Positions 46,645 through 55,828 are shown, counted from the stretch's first letter. The stretch is DNA of 64,000 bases from Tsuneonella dongtanensis (GCF_001698205.1 NZ_CP016591.1:2790001-2854000); one strand, 5' to 3'. Notes: generated from the sequence alone by a model not told the origin. Translations and numbers: made by a program.

Positions 46645-47111
46645 CCGAGGAACCGGCGCCAGACGTCGACCCGCTTGCGGGTAAGCGGCGTCAACGGCTC
46701 GGGCAGCGAATGCATCGGGAAGAAACGCGCCTCGATCACTTCGCGCTTGTCGGGCCGGGGGTGATCCTGCGTCACGCCGGTCACCAGCCAGGCCGTGTGC
46801 GGCGATCCGGAAATAACCTCCTCGATGCTTTCCAGCGTGCGCACGCTCTCGAGCAGGCACCCGACCTCCTCCAGCACTTCGCGCCGCGCGGCGTCGAGCG
46901 CATCCTCGCCCCTGCCCATCCCCCCACCCGGCAGCGCCCACCCACCCGGACCATAGCTGTGCCGGACCAGCAGCAGACGACCTTCGAGATCGGTGACGAT
47001 GACCGAGACCCCGGCCAGCCGCACCCGGACGAACCTGCGCCAGCGATGACGCAGGGCGTGCGCCCAGCGCAGCGCCATCCGGTGCAGCGGGCGGGGGATC
47101 AGGTGAAGCAT
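46641..47111 (-). CDS. NUDIX hydrolase
   Basis: The 156-residue protein starts at ATG 47111 and has a complete NUDIX box, GGMGRGEDALDAAR followed by REVLEEVG, i.e. G-x5-E-x7-R-E-U-x-E-E-x-G. The basic N-terminus (RWAHALRHRWRRF) may contact membrane or nucleic acid. It hydrolyses a nucleoside-diphosphate-linked substrate, not identifiable from sequence. It overlaps the end of pgl by 13 bases, so the two are translationally linked, and its own end overlaps convergent dinB by four bases. Confidence 0.85.
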   Translation of the reverse strand: MLHLIPRPLHRMALRWAHALRHRWRRFVRVRLAGVSVIVTDLEGRLLLVRHSYGPGGWALPGGGMGRGEDALDAARREVLEEVGCLLESVRTLESIEEVISGSPHTAWLVTGVTQDHPRPDKREVIEARFFPMHSLPEPLTPLTRKRVDVWRRFLG

Positions 47112-47719
47112 GTCACCGGCTGTCTGGCCGCCCCCAGCAACCGCGCGACGGGCAGGTCGTGCTCGCCGCGCACCGCCGCGTCGAACACCGCCCGCTTCCC
47201 CTCTCCCCGGATCACGAAGACGAGCCGGTCGGACGCGAGCAAGGCGGGAAGCGTCAGGCTGATGCGGTCGAACGGCGCTTCGGGCGGCAGGGGATGGGGG
47301 GTCAGGCGACGGATCGATGCGGGCTCGTCCACGCGCGGATCGGTGTTCGGGAAAAGCGAAGCGACGTGGCCGTCCTCTCCCATGCCCAGCCATGCGATCG
47401 CGAAGCGCGGCACGGCTTCCATCTCGGTCAGCGTGACAACTTCGGCACCGGCCGGTTCCAGCAGCGCGCGGATGCGGCCGGTGTTCGATGCCGGATGATC
47501 CTCTGGCACCACCCGGTCGTCCCCCGGCCAGACGGTTACCCGCGTCCAGTCGAGCGGCATCGCTGCCATCCGTTCGAGGATCGGGAAAGGCGTCGAGCCG
47601 CCAGGCACGGTGATCGCCACTGGTCCCCCGGTCGCGGCGAGCGCCTCTGCCAGCACGCGCGCCAGCCAGTCGGCGATTGCGGCGTCGTCGGCGCCTTCAA
47701 CGATGGAAAGGTTGTCCAT
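47099..47719 (-). CDS. pgl: 6-phosphogluconolactonase
   Basis: Pgl hydrolyses 6-phosphogluconolactone in the oxidative pentose-phosphate or Entner-Doudoroff route. The 206-residue protein has the SugP isomerase-like fold with ITVPGGSTPFPILE near the N-terminus, WPGDDRVVPEDHPASN, and the signature AWLGMGEDGHVASLFPNT. It is slightly shorter than the usual 225-240 residues. zwf and edd are not in the window. It is followed by the overlapping NUDIX gene. Confidence 0.9.
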   Translation of the reverse strand: MDNLSIVEGADDAAIADWLARVLAEALAATGGPVAITVPGGSTPFPILERMAAMPLDWTRVTVWPGDDRVVPEDHPASNTGRIRALLEPAGAEVVTLTEMEAVPRFAIAWLGMGEDGHVASLFPNTDPRVDEPASIRRLTPHPLPPEAPFDRISLTLPALLASDRLVFVIRGEGKRAVFDAAVRGEHDLPVARLLGAARQPVTCFT

Positions 47720-47807
47720 CCGTGTCCGATAGCAGAACGCGCGGCGTCAGACAGTCCGGCCGACGCCGCACACCGATAAATTCGTATCCGCTGTCTCGCG
47801 ACCCCGA

Positions 47808-48368
47808 TCAGCCCACGATGCCGCGCGCCGCAAGGCCGGTCCAGACCGCGGTCCCCGCAAGGAGCGCGGCAAGCGCCAGGCGGATGGGGCGAAGCGGCCA
47901 GCGATCGAGTTCGCTGCCAAGCGCAATGCCCAGCGCCAGCGCCGCAGTACCGCCAACGGCCCCGCCCGCCCCGGCGATCCAGGCCGATCCTCCGGCGGCA
48001 AATGCGAAGACGCAGAACCGCGCCGCGTCACCCAGTTGCCGGGCGAGGAGGACGATGAAGGAGGCGAAAAGCGACCGCGTCGGCTCCTCGGGCAGGCGCG
48101 CGGGCCGCTGCCACGCGAGTTCGAACGCGGCGAAGAGCAGCGCGATCGCCACCAGCATGTCTGCCGCCGGGCCGGGAAGCGCGATCGTCAGGGCAAGTCC
48201 CGCCGCGGCCATGGCCATTGCCGACACTGTCGCCGCCAGCGCCCCGACGACGAGCAGCCCGCCGCCCTTGCCGACCCGGTCGGACAGCCGGGCCATGAGA
48301 AGCTGGTCGCGTCCCCCGAGGGAAACCGCGAAGACCGCGGTCAGGGCGAGAAGGAACGCGGCGGCCAT
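47808..48368 (-). CDS. Multi-span membrane protein, possible divergent GDT1/TMEM165 relative
   Basis: The 186-residue protein has about six hydrophobic segments in two similar halves. Each half has a segment reminiscent of the UPF0016 E-x-G-D signature: VSLGGRDQLLMARLSDRV and LARQLGDAARFCVFAF. The acidic E-x-G-D-K/R-T ion-binding residues are mostly lost, so Mn/Ca transport is doubtful. It may be a degenerate relative conserved in sphingomonads. It lies 16 bases after the PhoX-like gene on the same strand. Confidence 0.5.
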   Translation of the reverse strand: MAAAFLLALTAVFAVSLGGRDQLLMARLSDRVGKGGGLLVVGALAATVSAMAMAAAGLALTIALPGPAADMLVAIALLFAAFELAWQRPARLPEEPTRSLFASFIVLLARQLGDAARFCVFAFAAGGSAWIAGAGGAVGGTAALALGIALGSELDRWPLRPIRLALAALLAGTAVWTGLAARGIVG

Positions 48369-48384
48369 TCCCGGCCCCTCGCGC

Positions 48385-49692
48385 TCAGATCCAGGGGCCG
48401 GTTATCGCGAGCGTCTTGGCCGGGCTGTAGACGTTGACGAACAGCGTCTTGCCGTCGGGCGAGAAACACGCGCCTGCCCACTCGGTCTGCGCCCGGAGCC
48501 GCGCGAGCGGGTAGGCGACACCCGAAGGCGCGATGCCGCGCAGGTAGTTGTCGACCGGATCGCTGTATTGGTCCTCGCACACGATCAGGTCGCCCCACGG
48601 CGCGATGGTCAGGTTGTCGCCGTAGTTGAACTGGTCGGGGCTCGTCGATTCGAAGAACAGGTGCAACTCGTCCGCGCTGCCCGAGACGTCGAGACGGAAG
48701 ATCTGGCCGAGCTTGGCCGTGCCGCCGCTGGTGCAGCAGAAATACATCTCGCCGTCGCCCATCCAGATGCCCTCGCCGCGCGCGAACAGCGCCGCGCCGG
48801 CAGCAGCGCCGCGCTTGCGCAGGTCATCCTTGGGCGCCTCTACTTCGTCAAGGTCGATCCAGCGCACGCCGCGCTTGCTGAAGGGGGCGAAGGCGACCCC
48901 GCCCCAGTTGCGCGTGTCGCGCACGCCATCGGTCAGCACCAGCGCCTGCAGCTTGCCGCCCTCGGCGAGCCGGCCCTGCACTTTCGGGATGAAACGGTAG
49001 AGCAGCGAATCGTCGCGGTCCTCGGTAAGGTAGACCACGCCGGTCCGCGGATCTACGCAGGCGGCTTCATGGTTGAAACGGCCCATGGCCTTCAGCGGAA
49101 TCGGGTCGACGAGGCCCGGTGCCTTCGCGGGCACTTCGAACACCCAGCCGTGATCCTTGTTGATCCTGCCGTCGGCCAGGCCAACGAATTCCTCGCAGGT
49201 CAGCCAGCTGCCCCACGGCGTCTCGCCACCCGCGCAGTTGCGGATCGTGCCCGCGAGCGAGCGATACTGCTTCTCGACCGCGAGGCTTTTCGCATCGAGC
49301 ACGATGGTGGTCGTCCCCCCGGGCAGCGGCACGAGGCTGCGGGCCACGGTGTCGTAGGCCTTGCCCATCACCCCGCCGCCGTCGTGACGGCCGGGGAAAC
49401 ACTCGTGATTGCGCACCAGTGCCAGCTTGCCGCCGCCGATGTCGAAGCAGCCCATGCCGTCGGCCGCGTCGGGCACGGTGAAGCCGTCGCTCATCTTCTC
49501 GCCGAGCTGCGACAGCACGCGGTACGAGAATCCCTCGGGCAGGTCGATGAAGCCTGCCGGATCGGGCACCAGCCCGCCGTAGCCGATCTCGCCCTTGCGG
49601 CTCATCGTCGTGGCGCAGCCGCTTGCGGCGAGCGCCGCGAAAGCGCTGGCGGTCGCTTCCAGGAAGCGGCGGCGGTGCATCGGCATGGTCAT
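48385..49692 (-). CDS. PhoX/DUF839 family Tat-exported phosphatase-like protein
   Basis: The 435-residue protein starts at ATG 49692 or 49686 and has a twin-arginine-like leader HRRRFLEATASAFAALAASG with a Cys that could be a lipid site. The mature part shows PhoX-family blocks: LVRNHECFPG, GETPWGSWLTCEEF, GRFNHEAACVDPRTGVVYLTEDR and DNLTIAPWGDLIVCED. PhoX enzymes are Ca/Fe-dependent alkaline phosphatases; the presence of the Cys and acidic residues in ETPWGSWLTCEE supports the assignment, though substrate is unproven. An SDR gene is divergent with an 83-base gap. Confidence 0.83.
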   Translation of the reverse strand: MTMPMHRRRFLEATASAFAALAASGCATTMSRKGEIGYGGLVPDPAGFIDLPEGFSYRVLSQLGEKMSDGFTVPDAADGMGCFDIGGGKLALVRNHECFPGRHDGGGVMGKAYDTVARSLVPLPGGTTTIVLDAKSLAVEKQYRSLAGTIRNCAGGETPWGSWLTCEEFVGLADGRINKDHGWVFEVPAKAPGLVDPIPLKAMGRFNHEAACVDPRTGVVYLTEDRDDSLLYRFIPKVQGRLAEGGKLQALVLTDGVRDTRNWGGVAFAPFSKRGVRWIDLDEVEAPKDDLRKRGAAAGAALFARGEGIWMGDGEMYFCCTSGGTAKLGQIFRLDVSGSADELHLFFESTSPDQFNYGDNLTIAPWGDLIVCEDQYSDPVDNYLRGIAPSGVAYPLARLRAQTEWAGACFSPDGKTLFVNVYSPAKTLAITGPWI

Positions 49693-49775
49693 TTCAGGCG
49701 TTCCCTCTTGGCGTTCTGGCCGTCTGCCTGCGATAGCGTGATGACACGGCGATAACAGCCGATTCTTGGCGGAGG

Positions 49776-50576
49776 ATGAAGATGAAGTTCGAACCCGGCC
49801 TGGCAGCAGTGGTGACCGGAGGCGCATCGGGGCTTGGAAAGGCGAGCGCGCAGGCGCTTGCCGATGCGGGCTTCAAGGTCGCGATCTTCGACGTGAACGC
49901 GGAAGCGGGCGAAGCGCATGCCGAGGCGATCGGCGGCCTTTTCTGCCATGTCGACATCACCTCGGAAGACTCGGTCGTCGCCGGGTTCGAGAAGGCGCGC
50001 GCCGCGCACGGGCAGGAGCGGGTCACGGTGCATTGCGCGATGACCAGCCGCCGCGGCAAGACCGTGGGCTGGGACAAGGCGAGCGGCGGGTACAAGCGTC
50101 TCTCCACAGAGGACTACGCCTTCGGTGCCGAGGGCGTGCTCGTTTCCAGCTATCGCGTGGCCTCGATCTCGGCCCTGGGCATGGCGAACGCGGACCCGCT
50201 CAACGACGACGGCGAGCGCGGCTGCGTGATCCTGACCGCCAGCGTCGCGGCGCAGGACGGGCAGATCGGCCAGGTCATTTACGGCAGCTGCAAGGCGGGG
50301 GTGAACGGCCTGGTCCTGCCGATGGCGCGCGACCTGATGGATCTCGGCATCCGGGTGAATTCGATCATGCCGGGGATCTTCGCGACCCCGCTGATGCTGG
50401 GCATGAAGGACCGCAATCCGGCGATGTGGGACCAGCTCAACGCCAGCGTGCCCTTCCCCAAGCGGCTCGGTGAGCCCGAGGAGTTCGCGTCGCTGGTGCT
50501 GGAGATCGCGCGCAACGGCTATCTCAATGCACACCAGTTCCGCCTCGACGGCGGGATCCGCATGCCGCCGAAATAG
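49776..50576 (+). CDS. Short-chain dehydrogenase, HSD10-like
   Basis: The 266-residue NAD(P)-dependent oxidoreductase has the cofactor motif VTGGASGLGKASAQAL at residues 13-28 and the catalytic Tyr169-x3-Lys173 (YGSCK), with a Ser about 13 residues before. The usual NAG motif is replaced by HCAMTSRRG. GCVILTASVAAQDGQIGQVIYG resembles type-2 3-hydroxyacyl-CoA dehydrogenases, so a role in acyl-CoA or branched-chain catabolism is plausible. GGAGG lies near the ATG. It converges on an alpha/beta hydrolase three bases after its stop. Confidence 0.85.
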   Translation: MKMKFEPGLAAVVTGGASGLGKASAQALADAGFKVAIFDVNAEAGEAHAEAIGGLFCHVDITSEDSVVAGFEKARAAHGQERVTVHCAMTSRRGKTVGWDKASGGYKRLSTEDYAFGAEGVLVSSYRVASISALGMANADPLNDDGERGCVILTASVAAQDGQIGQVIYGSCKAGVNGLVLPMARDLMDLGIRVNSIMPGIFATPLMLGMKDRNPAMWDQLNASVPFPKRLGEPEEFASLVLEIARNGYLNAHQFRLDGGIRMPPK

Positions 50577-50579
50577 CGC

Positions 50580-51524
50580 TCAGGCGAGTTTCGGCAGGCC
50601 TTCCCGGATCGCCTCGATCAGTTCGAGCGGGTGATCGACGAGGACATGGTGGTACGCTTCGGCGACCACCGTGGTGAACCGCAGGTCCTCGACGATCGCC
50701 TGCAGTTCCTCCAGCCGGCCGGTCGGGAACAGCGCCGACTTCCCGCCGACGATGAGGCCGATGGGAACCTTCGGACTTGGGCCCAGGTCCCCGCGTTCGA
50801 AGTGCTGCCAGAACTGCGGGTCGAACCGCCAGGTCCAGCCGCCGGGTGCATCTTCCGTCTCGGGCACTTCGTGCAGCGCGCCGCGCGCCATCCAGTCGAT
50901 GATCTCGGGCATGCCCTTGTCCTGTTCGGGCAGGAAGCGGAACCGGCGGAGCGCGGATTCGATCGTGGGATAGCGCGGATTGTGGGCCCGGCCCTGCGCC
51001 AATCGCGGCGGCGGCCCGCCTTCGGATTTCGGCGGCGCCGAATCGACGAGGATCGCGCCGGAGATGATCTCCGGGTGGAAACTCGCGACGTGGAGGGTGG
51101 GGAAGCCGCCGAACGAATGCGCGACGATGACGGGGGCCCGGCCCGAAGCGCCCAGCTCCGCAGTCTTGATCGCCGCTTCGACCTCCTTCGCAAAGATCGG
51201 GATGGCATACCGGTCGCGCCACCCGGAGCGGCCCATGCCCGACCACGATATCGCGGCGCAGCGGAAGTCTCCGGCAAACTGCGGGGCGATGAAGCTCCAC
51301 CAGTCGGCATGCGCGGCATTGCCGTGGAGGAACAGCAGGCCCGGCTTGCCGACCTCGCCCCAGGTCAGCAGTTCGATCTGCGCGCCGTCGACCTCGAAGA
51401 ACGAGCGCTCGGGCTCGTGCGCGATCGCCTCTTCGAACCAGGCCGCTGCCGGCGGCCGCTCGCCTCCGAACCGTCCGAGCAGGGTCCCGTCGTAGTTCGG
51501 ATCCAGCGATGCGATGTCGTTCAA
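50580..51524 (-). CDS. Alpha/beta hydrolase
   Basis: The protein has the alpha/beta-hydrolase order: LLFLHGNAAHADWWSF oxyanion loop, the nucleophile elbow VAHSFGG (Ser in G/A-H-S-F-G), an acid in VGGKSALFP region and the His in AEAYHHVLVDHP. The start is uncertain. There is no early ATG; TTG 51524 (NDIASLDPNYDG) has GGGGA seven bases upstream, and GTG 51572 is an alternative. The frame stays open to 51680 into the neighbouring regulator. The substrate is unknown. On the minus strand it follows the two-component genes by about 100 bases. Confidence 0.75.
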   Translation of the reverse strand: MNDIASLDPNYDGTLLGRFGGERPPAAAWFEEAIAHEPERSFFEVDGAQIELLTWGEVGKPGLLFLHGNAAHADWWSFIAPQFAGDFRCAAISWSGMGRSGWRDRYAIPIFAKEVEAAIKTAELGASGRAPVIVAHSFGGFPTLHVASFHPEIISGAILVDSAPPKSEGGPPPRLAQGRAHNPRYPTIESALRRFRFLPEQDKGMPEIIDWMARGALHEVPETEDAPGGWTWRFDPQFWQHFERGDLGPSPKVPIGLIVGGKSALFPTGRLEELQAIVEDLRFTTVVAEAYHHVLVDHPLELIEAIREGLPKLA

Positions 51525-51621
51525 GCCTTCGTCCCCGAAGAAGGTTGCAAAGCGCCACCATTGACGGCGCACGCGCAGTTGGCAAGTCCGGCAATGGCAT
51601 CGCAGGGGGACGGCTGGAGCC

Positions 51622-52266
51622 TTAGCCGAGGTACCCCTGCTGGATGCCCTTGAGCGCGGCGCGGGTCCGGTCCCTCGCATCGAGCTTGAGCAGGAGCGCC
51701 GACACGTGGTTCTTCACCGTGCCCTCGGCCAGCTGGAGCAGGTCGGCGATTTCCCGGTTGCTGTAGCCCGCGCAGATCAGGTGCAGCACGTCGCGCTCGC
51801 GGTCGGTGAGGTCGTCTGATGCATAGGCGTCCGGCGTCTCGGACGGATTGCGCCGGATCGCCGCCATCAGGCTCTTGGTCATGGCCGGCTGGAGCGCGGT
51901 GCCGTCGTTCGCCAGCGCGCGGATGGCATTCGCAAGGTCGTCGAGGGAAACGTCCTTGAGCATCACCCCCTTCGCGCCTGCCCTGATCGCGGCGATGATC
52001 GCATCGCCATCGTCGAACGTGGTCAGGATCAGGGTGGCCGGCTGCCTACCTTGCGCCGCCAGCGCCTCGAGCACGGCGATGCCGTCCATGCGGGGCATGC
52101 GGATATCGAGCAGAAGGACGTCGGGGCCGAGTGCCGGAACGATTTCGAGCGCCTCGAGCCCGTCGCACGCCTCGCCCACGACATCGATGTCGGGCAGCAG
52201 ATCGAGCAGGCCCTTGATGCCCTGCCTCACCAGCATCTGGTCGTCGACCAGGACGACCCGGATCAT
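51622..52266 (-). CDS. NarL/FixJ-type response regulator
   Basis: The 214-residue protein has a receiver domain with Asp8/Asp9, phospho-acceptor Asp54 (LLLDIRMP), Thr in ILTTFDD and Lys in VMLKDVS, then a LuxR-type helix-turn-helix (LTDRERDVLHLICAGYSNRE, then GTVKNHVSALLLKL). It is the transcription factor partner of the histidine kinase that overlaps it by four bases (ATGA). Its targets may include the divergent TonB-receptor-like gene. A long fused reading frame through the kinase region is an out-of-frame artefact. Confidence 0.92.
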   Translation of the reverse strand: MIRVVLVDDQMLVRQGIKGLLDLLPDIDVVGEACDGLEALEIVPALGPDVLLLDIRMPRMDGIAVLEALAAQGRQPATLILTTFDDGDAIIAAIRAGAKGVMLKDVSLDDLANAIRALANDGTALQPAMTKSLMAAIRRNPSETPDAYASDDLTDRERDVLHLICAGYSNREIADLLQLAEGTVKNHVSALLLKLDARDRTRAALKGIQQGYLG

Positions 52267-53414
52267 GCCGGCAGCGCGCCGGTCGGGGGTAGCCAGGCAT
52301 TGATGCTGAAACCGGAGCTTTCGCGCCGGGCCCCGGCGGCAAGCCGTCCGCCGAGACTTTCGATCCGCTCCCGCATCCCCAGCAGGCCCGAACCCGGCAC
52401 GAGGTCCTGCAGCTGCGCGGACCCGTCGTCCTCGGCAAGCAGGCGTACGCCGCCGGCGTCCTGCGACACGCTCAGCCACAGGTTCTGCGCCTGCGCGTGC
52501 CGGACGGAATTGGTCACGGCCTCCTGGGCACAGCGCAACAGCGCGTGCGCCTGGTCCTCGGTAACCCGCAGCGACGGCGTCAGCGCGACGTGAATCCTGG
52601 GCACGGGGACACTCTGGGCCAGCTTGCGCAAGGCCGCATCGAGCTCGTCCCGCTCCGCCTCGCGCAAGGTCGAAACCACGTCGCGAACCTTGCCGAGCAG
52701 CGCCTTCGACAGGCCCTTGGCCTGCGTCACGTGCTGGCGGACGACGCCTTCGTCCGAAGCGTGGCTGGCGATCTCCAGCTGTAGGCCGAGAGCGGTCAGC
52801 TCGTGCCCCCACGCATCGTGAAGCTCGCGCGAGATCCTCAGCCGCTCGGCGTCGCGGACGCTTGCCGCCAGGACCGCCTGCGCGCTGCGCAGCTCGTGGT
52901 TGGTGCGGGCCAGCTTCTCCGCCGTGGCCGCTTCCCGGCGCACCGCCTGGGCGGTGAAGACGACCAGCAGCTGCAGGGCGAAAGCCTTGGCGATCACCCA
53001 GCACAGATCCGGGTCGAGCGCCTGCGCGAGCGCGGCGACGACGGCGACCGTCTGGGCCACCGCCCAGACCGTCGCCCGGCGCCATGTCGTGATCAGTCCG
53101 ACCTGCCAGGCCACGATCATGAGGAACGTGGTCATCATCGCCCAATTGACGATGAGCGCCATCGTCGCGACCGCGGCGACCTGCAGGGCCAGCACGAGCC
53201 AGTGCAGGCGCCGGGGCAGTTCGAGCAACATCGAGGCAACGATCGCCACGGCGAAGACGCCGAAGGCGGCAAACCAGTAAGGCGAGACGGGCTCGCCCCG
53301 GATCGTGTCGCCGGTCGCGAACCTTTCGAACACCGGCCAGGCGAGCGCAACGGCGGTCGCCAGCGCGAGAATGCAGAACAACCAGTTCTGACGGGCTTTC
53401 AACATGTTCGTCAT
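52263..53414 (-). CDS. NarL-type sensor histidine kinase (HisKA_3)
   Basis: The 383-residue protein starts at ATG 53414 (MTNMLKARQNW). Four to five N-terminal membrane spans form the sensor part (residues about 10-160), followed by a coiled segment and the HisKA_3 box RLRISRELHDAWGHEL with its phospho-acceptor His. The ATPase domain has EAVTNSVRHAQA and the G-box GSGLLGMRERIE. The partner regulator is coupled downstream. The first part of the signal region is only membrane, without a periplasmic domain, so the stimulus may be within the membrane. It is divergent from the TonB-receptor-like gene. Confidence 0.9.
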   Translation of the reverse strand: MTNMLKARQNWLFCILALATAVALAWPVFERFATGDTIRGEPVSPYWFAAFGVFAVAIVASMLLELPRRLHWLVLALQVAAVATMALIVNWAMMTTFLMIVAWQVGLITTWRRATVWAVAQTVAVVAALAQALDPDLCWVIAKAFALQLLVVFTAQAVRREAATAEKLARTNHELRSAQAVLAASVRDAERLRISRELHDAWGHELTALGLQLEIASHASDEGVVRQHVTQAKGLSKALLGKVRDVVSTLREAERDELDAALRKLAQSVPVPRIHVALTPSLRVTEDQAHALLRCAQEAVTNSVRHAQAQNLWLSVSQDAGGVRLLAEDDGSAQLQDLVPGSGLLGMRERIESLGGRLAAGARRESSGFSINAWLPPTGALPA

Positions 53415-53546
53415 GACGGCGTGAACCTGACACAGCTTCGCGGCGCATGCCATATGCCAAAAGTCATGGGTCCGCGGACCACTTGCGGCACTTACGCAAT
53501 CCCGTGCTCGCGGCACAATTCACGCGTTTCAGAACGAGGAAATGCC

Positions 53547-55493
53547 GTGATCAGGTCCGCCGCCCCTTTCGCTTTCGTTGCAGTCTGTGCCCTGTCGTCC
53601 CCTGCCCATGCACAAAGGGCGGAGGAAAACGCCGTCGAGGAAGCCGAGGACGCCTTCGGCACCAGCGTCGGCGACGAGAAGATCGGCCTCTACAATTCCG
53701 GCGAGGTCCGCGGCTTCAGCCCGTCGACCGCGGGGAATATCCGGATCGAGGGGCTGGCGATCACCCAGCACGGCGGCCTGCACAGCCGGTACGTCGCCGG
53801 GTCGGCGATCCGGGTCGGGCTGACGGCGCAGGGCTATCCCTTCCTTGCGCCGACGGGGATTGCGGACTTCACCCTGCGCGGCGTCGGGACCGATACCGTC
53901 CTGAGCGCGGTCGGTCAGATCGGCCCGTACGGCACTCTCGGCCTTTCGGCCGACGCCAAGCTGCCGCTGTTCGGCAAGGCGGGGGGCCTCGCCGCCGGCG
54001 CGAGCTACAAGTACGAGGAGAACTTCCCGGGCGTCGACGGACACATCGTCCAGGGCGGTGCCGTGCTCGACCTGAGACCCGCGAGCGACATGGATCTGAA
54101 GGCCTTCTACGGCCGGCTCGACGTGATCGACGATCGCGATGTCGGCAGCATCTTCGTGGGCGGGCCCTACCTTCCGCCGGAAATCGAGCGGCGCGACTTC
54201 GGGCTCGAATGGACCGAATCGCGCGTGTCCGCGCAGGTCGCAGGCGGGCTCGGCACGCTGCGCATTAGCGACGACTGGCAGCTTCGGGCCGGGCTGTTCT
54301 ACGCCGAAGGGATCATCGACCGCAACGCGACCGAGCTTTATCGAGGCGTCCAGCCCGACGGATCGGCGCAGCGAACCGTGGTCACCAGCCAAGACACGAC
54401 CGCCAGGTCCTTTTCCGGCGAGATGCGCTCATCCTATTCGATCACCGAAGGCAACCGGCGCCACACGCTGCATGCCGCCCTGCGCGGGCGCGATACGCGC
54501 AGGCAATTCGGCGGGGCCGACGTGCGCAACCTCGGCGATGCGGTGATCGGCGTCGACCGCGAACTGCCCGAACCCGACTATGTGTTCGGCCCGCGAACCC
54601 GCGATACCGTTCGCCAGCTCACTGCAGGCGTGGGGTACGAACTGCGCTGGCTCGATGTGGGCGAACTCAGCCTCGGGGTGCAGAAGACCGATTACCGCAA
54701 GCAGACGGTCTTTCCCGATCCCGCACGTCCTGCAATCCGGACGAAGGCCAGTCCGTGGCTGTTCAACGGCGCGGTTGCCCTTCGCGTCTCGGAGGCCCTG
54801 GTGGCCTATGCCGGCTACACCCGCGGCCTCGAGGACAGCGCCGCGGCGCCCGCGGATGCGGTCAACCGCAACGAGCCGCCCCCGGCGCTGCTGACCAGCC
54901 AGCGCGATGCCGGGATCCGCTATGCCCTGACGCCCGACATCACGCTGGTCGCCGGCGTATTCGACGTGCGCAAACCCTATTTCAATCTCGATCCGGGCCG
55001 CGTCTATCGCGAGCTCGGCACGGTGCGCCATCGCGGGGTCGAGATATCGCTGGCCGGGCGGCCGATCGAAGGACTGAACGTGGTGGCCGGTGCCGTACTG
55101 CTGGACGCCGACGTGACCGGCGAAGCGGTAGAGCTCGGGATAATCGGTCCGAAGCCGGTCGGCATCTCGCCCTTGGTCGTCCGCGCCAATCTCGACTATC
55201 GCCTGCCGTTCTTCGATCCCGTGTCCGTCGACCTCGGCATTGCCCACTCGGCAGGCCAGGTCGCGAGCGCGCTGACCTATGGCGAGCTCGGCGGAAACCA
55301 GTTGCGCACGGGGGCCCAAACCACGTTCGACCTGGGCGCGCGCTATCGCCTGAAAGCGGGTGCGGTGCCGATCACCCTGCGGGCGCAGATCACGAACCTG
55401 TTCGATGTCTATGCGTGGGAGGTCTCTTCGAACTCGGCCTTCGCATTCAACCCCGAGCGCCGGTTCCAATTGTCCGTAGCTGCCGATTTCTAG
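53547..55493 (+). CDS. TonB-dependent receptor-like outer membrane protein
   Basis: The 648-residue protein starts at GTG 53547, with GAGG eight bases upstream, and has a signal peptide ending SSPAHAQ. A short plug-like region (IGLYNSGEVRGFSPSTAGNIRIEGL) precedes a long beta-barrel rich in alternating hydrophobic strands, with the typical closing TLRAQITNLFDVYAWEV and a C-terminal Phe (LSVAADF). The plug is smaller than in most receptors and I see no TonB box. The ligand is unknown. It is divergent from the two-component genes, which may control it. Confidence 0.75.
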   Translation: MIRSAAPFAFVAVCALSSPAHAQRAEENAVEEAEDAFGTSVGDEKIGLYNSGEVRGFSPSTAGNIRIEGLAITQHGGLHSRYVAGSAIRVGLTAQGYPFLAPTGIADFTLRGVGTDTVLSAVGQIGPYGTLGLSADAKLPLFGKAGGLAAGASYKYEENFPGVDGHIVQGGAVLDLRPASDMDLKAFYGRLDVIDDRDVGSIFVGGPYLPPEIERRDFGLEWTESRVSAQVAGGLGTLRISDDWQLRAGLFYAEGIIDRNATELYRGVQPDGSAQRTVVTSQDTTARSFSGEMRSSYSITEGNRRHTLHAALRGRDTRRQFGGADVRNLGDAVIGVDRELPEPDYVFGPRTRDTVRQLTAGVGYELRWLDVGELSLGVQKTDYRKQTVFPDPARPAIRTKASPWLFNGAVALRVSEALVAYAGYTRGLEDSAAAPADAVNRNEPPPALLTSQRDAGIRYALTPDITLVAGVFDVRKPYFNLDPGRVYRELGTVRHRGVEISLAGRPIEGLNVVAGAVLLDADVTGEAVELGIIGPKPVGISPLVVRANLDYRLPFFDPVSVDLGIAHSAGQVASALTYGELGGNQLRTGAQTTFDLGARYRLKAGAVPITLRAQITNLFDVYAWEVSSNSAFAFNPERRFQLSVAADF

Positions 55494-55522
55494 AGCTGCA
55501 GGCCGATCGTGGCATGGCCGGC

Positions 55523-55596
55523 TGGAGCGGGTAGCGGGAATCGAACCCGCGCGTTCAGCTTGGGAAGCTGACAGGCTACCATTACATCATACCCGC
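55523..55596 (-). tRNA. tRNA-Gly (anticodon CCC)
   Basis: The minus strand folds as a cloverleaf: acceptor GCGGGTA with TACCCGC, anticodon stem TCAGC/GCTGA around loop TTCCCAA (anticodon CCC, reads GGG), and T arm with GGTTCGAATCC. The discriminator base is T and CCA is encoded in the DNA. It lies downstream of the TonB-receptor-like gene in opposite orientation. Confidence 0.93.
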
Positions 55597-55788
55597 GCAG
55601 CGAAACGCCCGATGAGGCGTCGCGAAACGCGGCGCGGCCCTTAGCGCGCACGCGCCGCGCCGGTCAATCGGCAACGCGCGGACGCGAAGCGACCGAAAAA
55701 AGAACCTTTGCTATACAAATGGCTATCGCGCGCAGGGGGCCGCTCGCCTAACGGGGCCGCACGCGACCCGAAGGGTAACCTTCCGACT

Positions 55789-55828
55789 GGGCGGCTCTCG
55801 TTTTGGCGGGGCCGCCCGAATTTTTTTC
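55789..55828 (+). terminator. Intrinsic terminator without an upstream gene
   Basis: A 7-bp stem GGGCGGC/GCCGCCC with a 15-base loop is followed by seven T on the plus strand. No protein gene precedes it on this strand since 55493. The stretch 55600-55788 contains a TATACA sequence near 55710 and GC-rich segments, so a small RNA of roughly 100 bases ending here is possible. The following lipoprotein gene begins 65 bases later. Confidence 0.6.

Noticed and set aside
47741-47769. 8-bp inverted repeat GCGGCGTC/GACGCCGC between pgl and the next gene
   Set aside because: No T tract on either strand and a long loop; chance pairing in GC-rich DNA is likely.
47677-49755. A 692-codon plus-strand frame opposite the PhoX-like gene
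   Set aside because: Shadow; changes character where the real minus-strand genes change.
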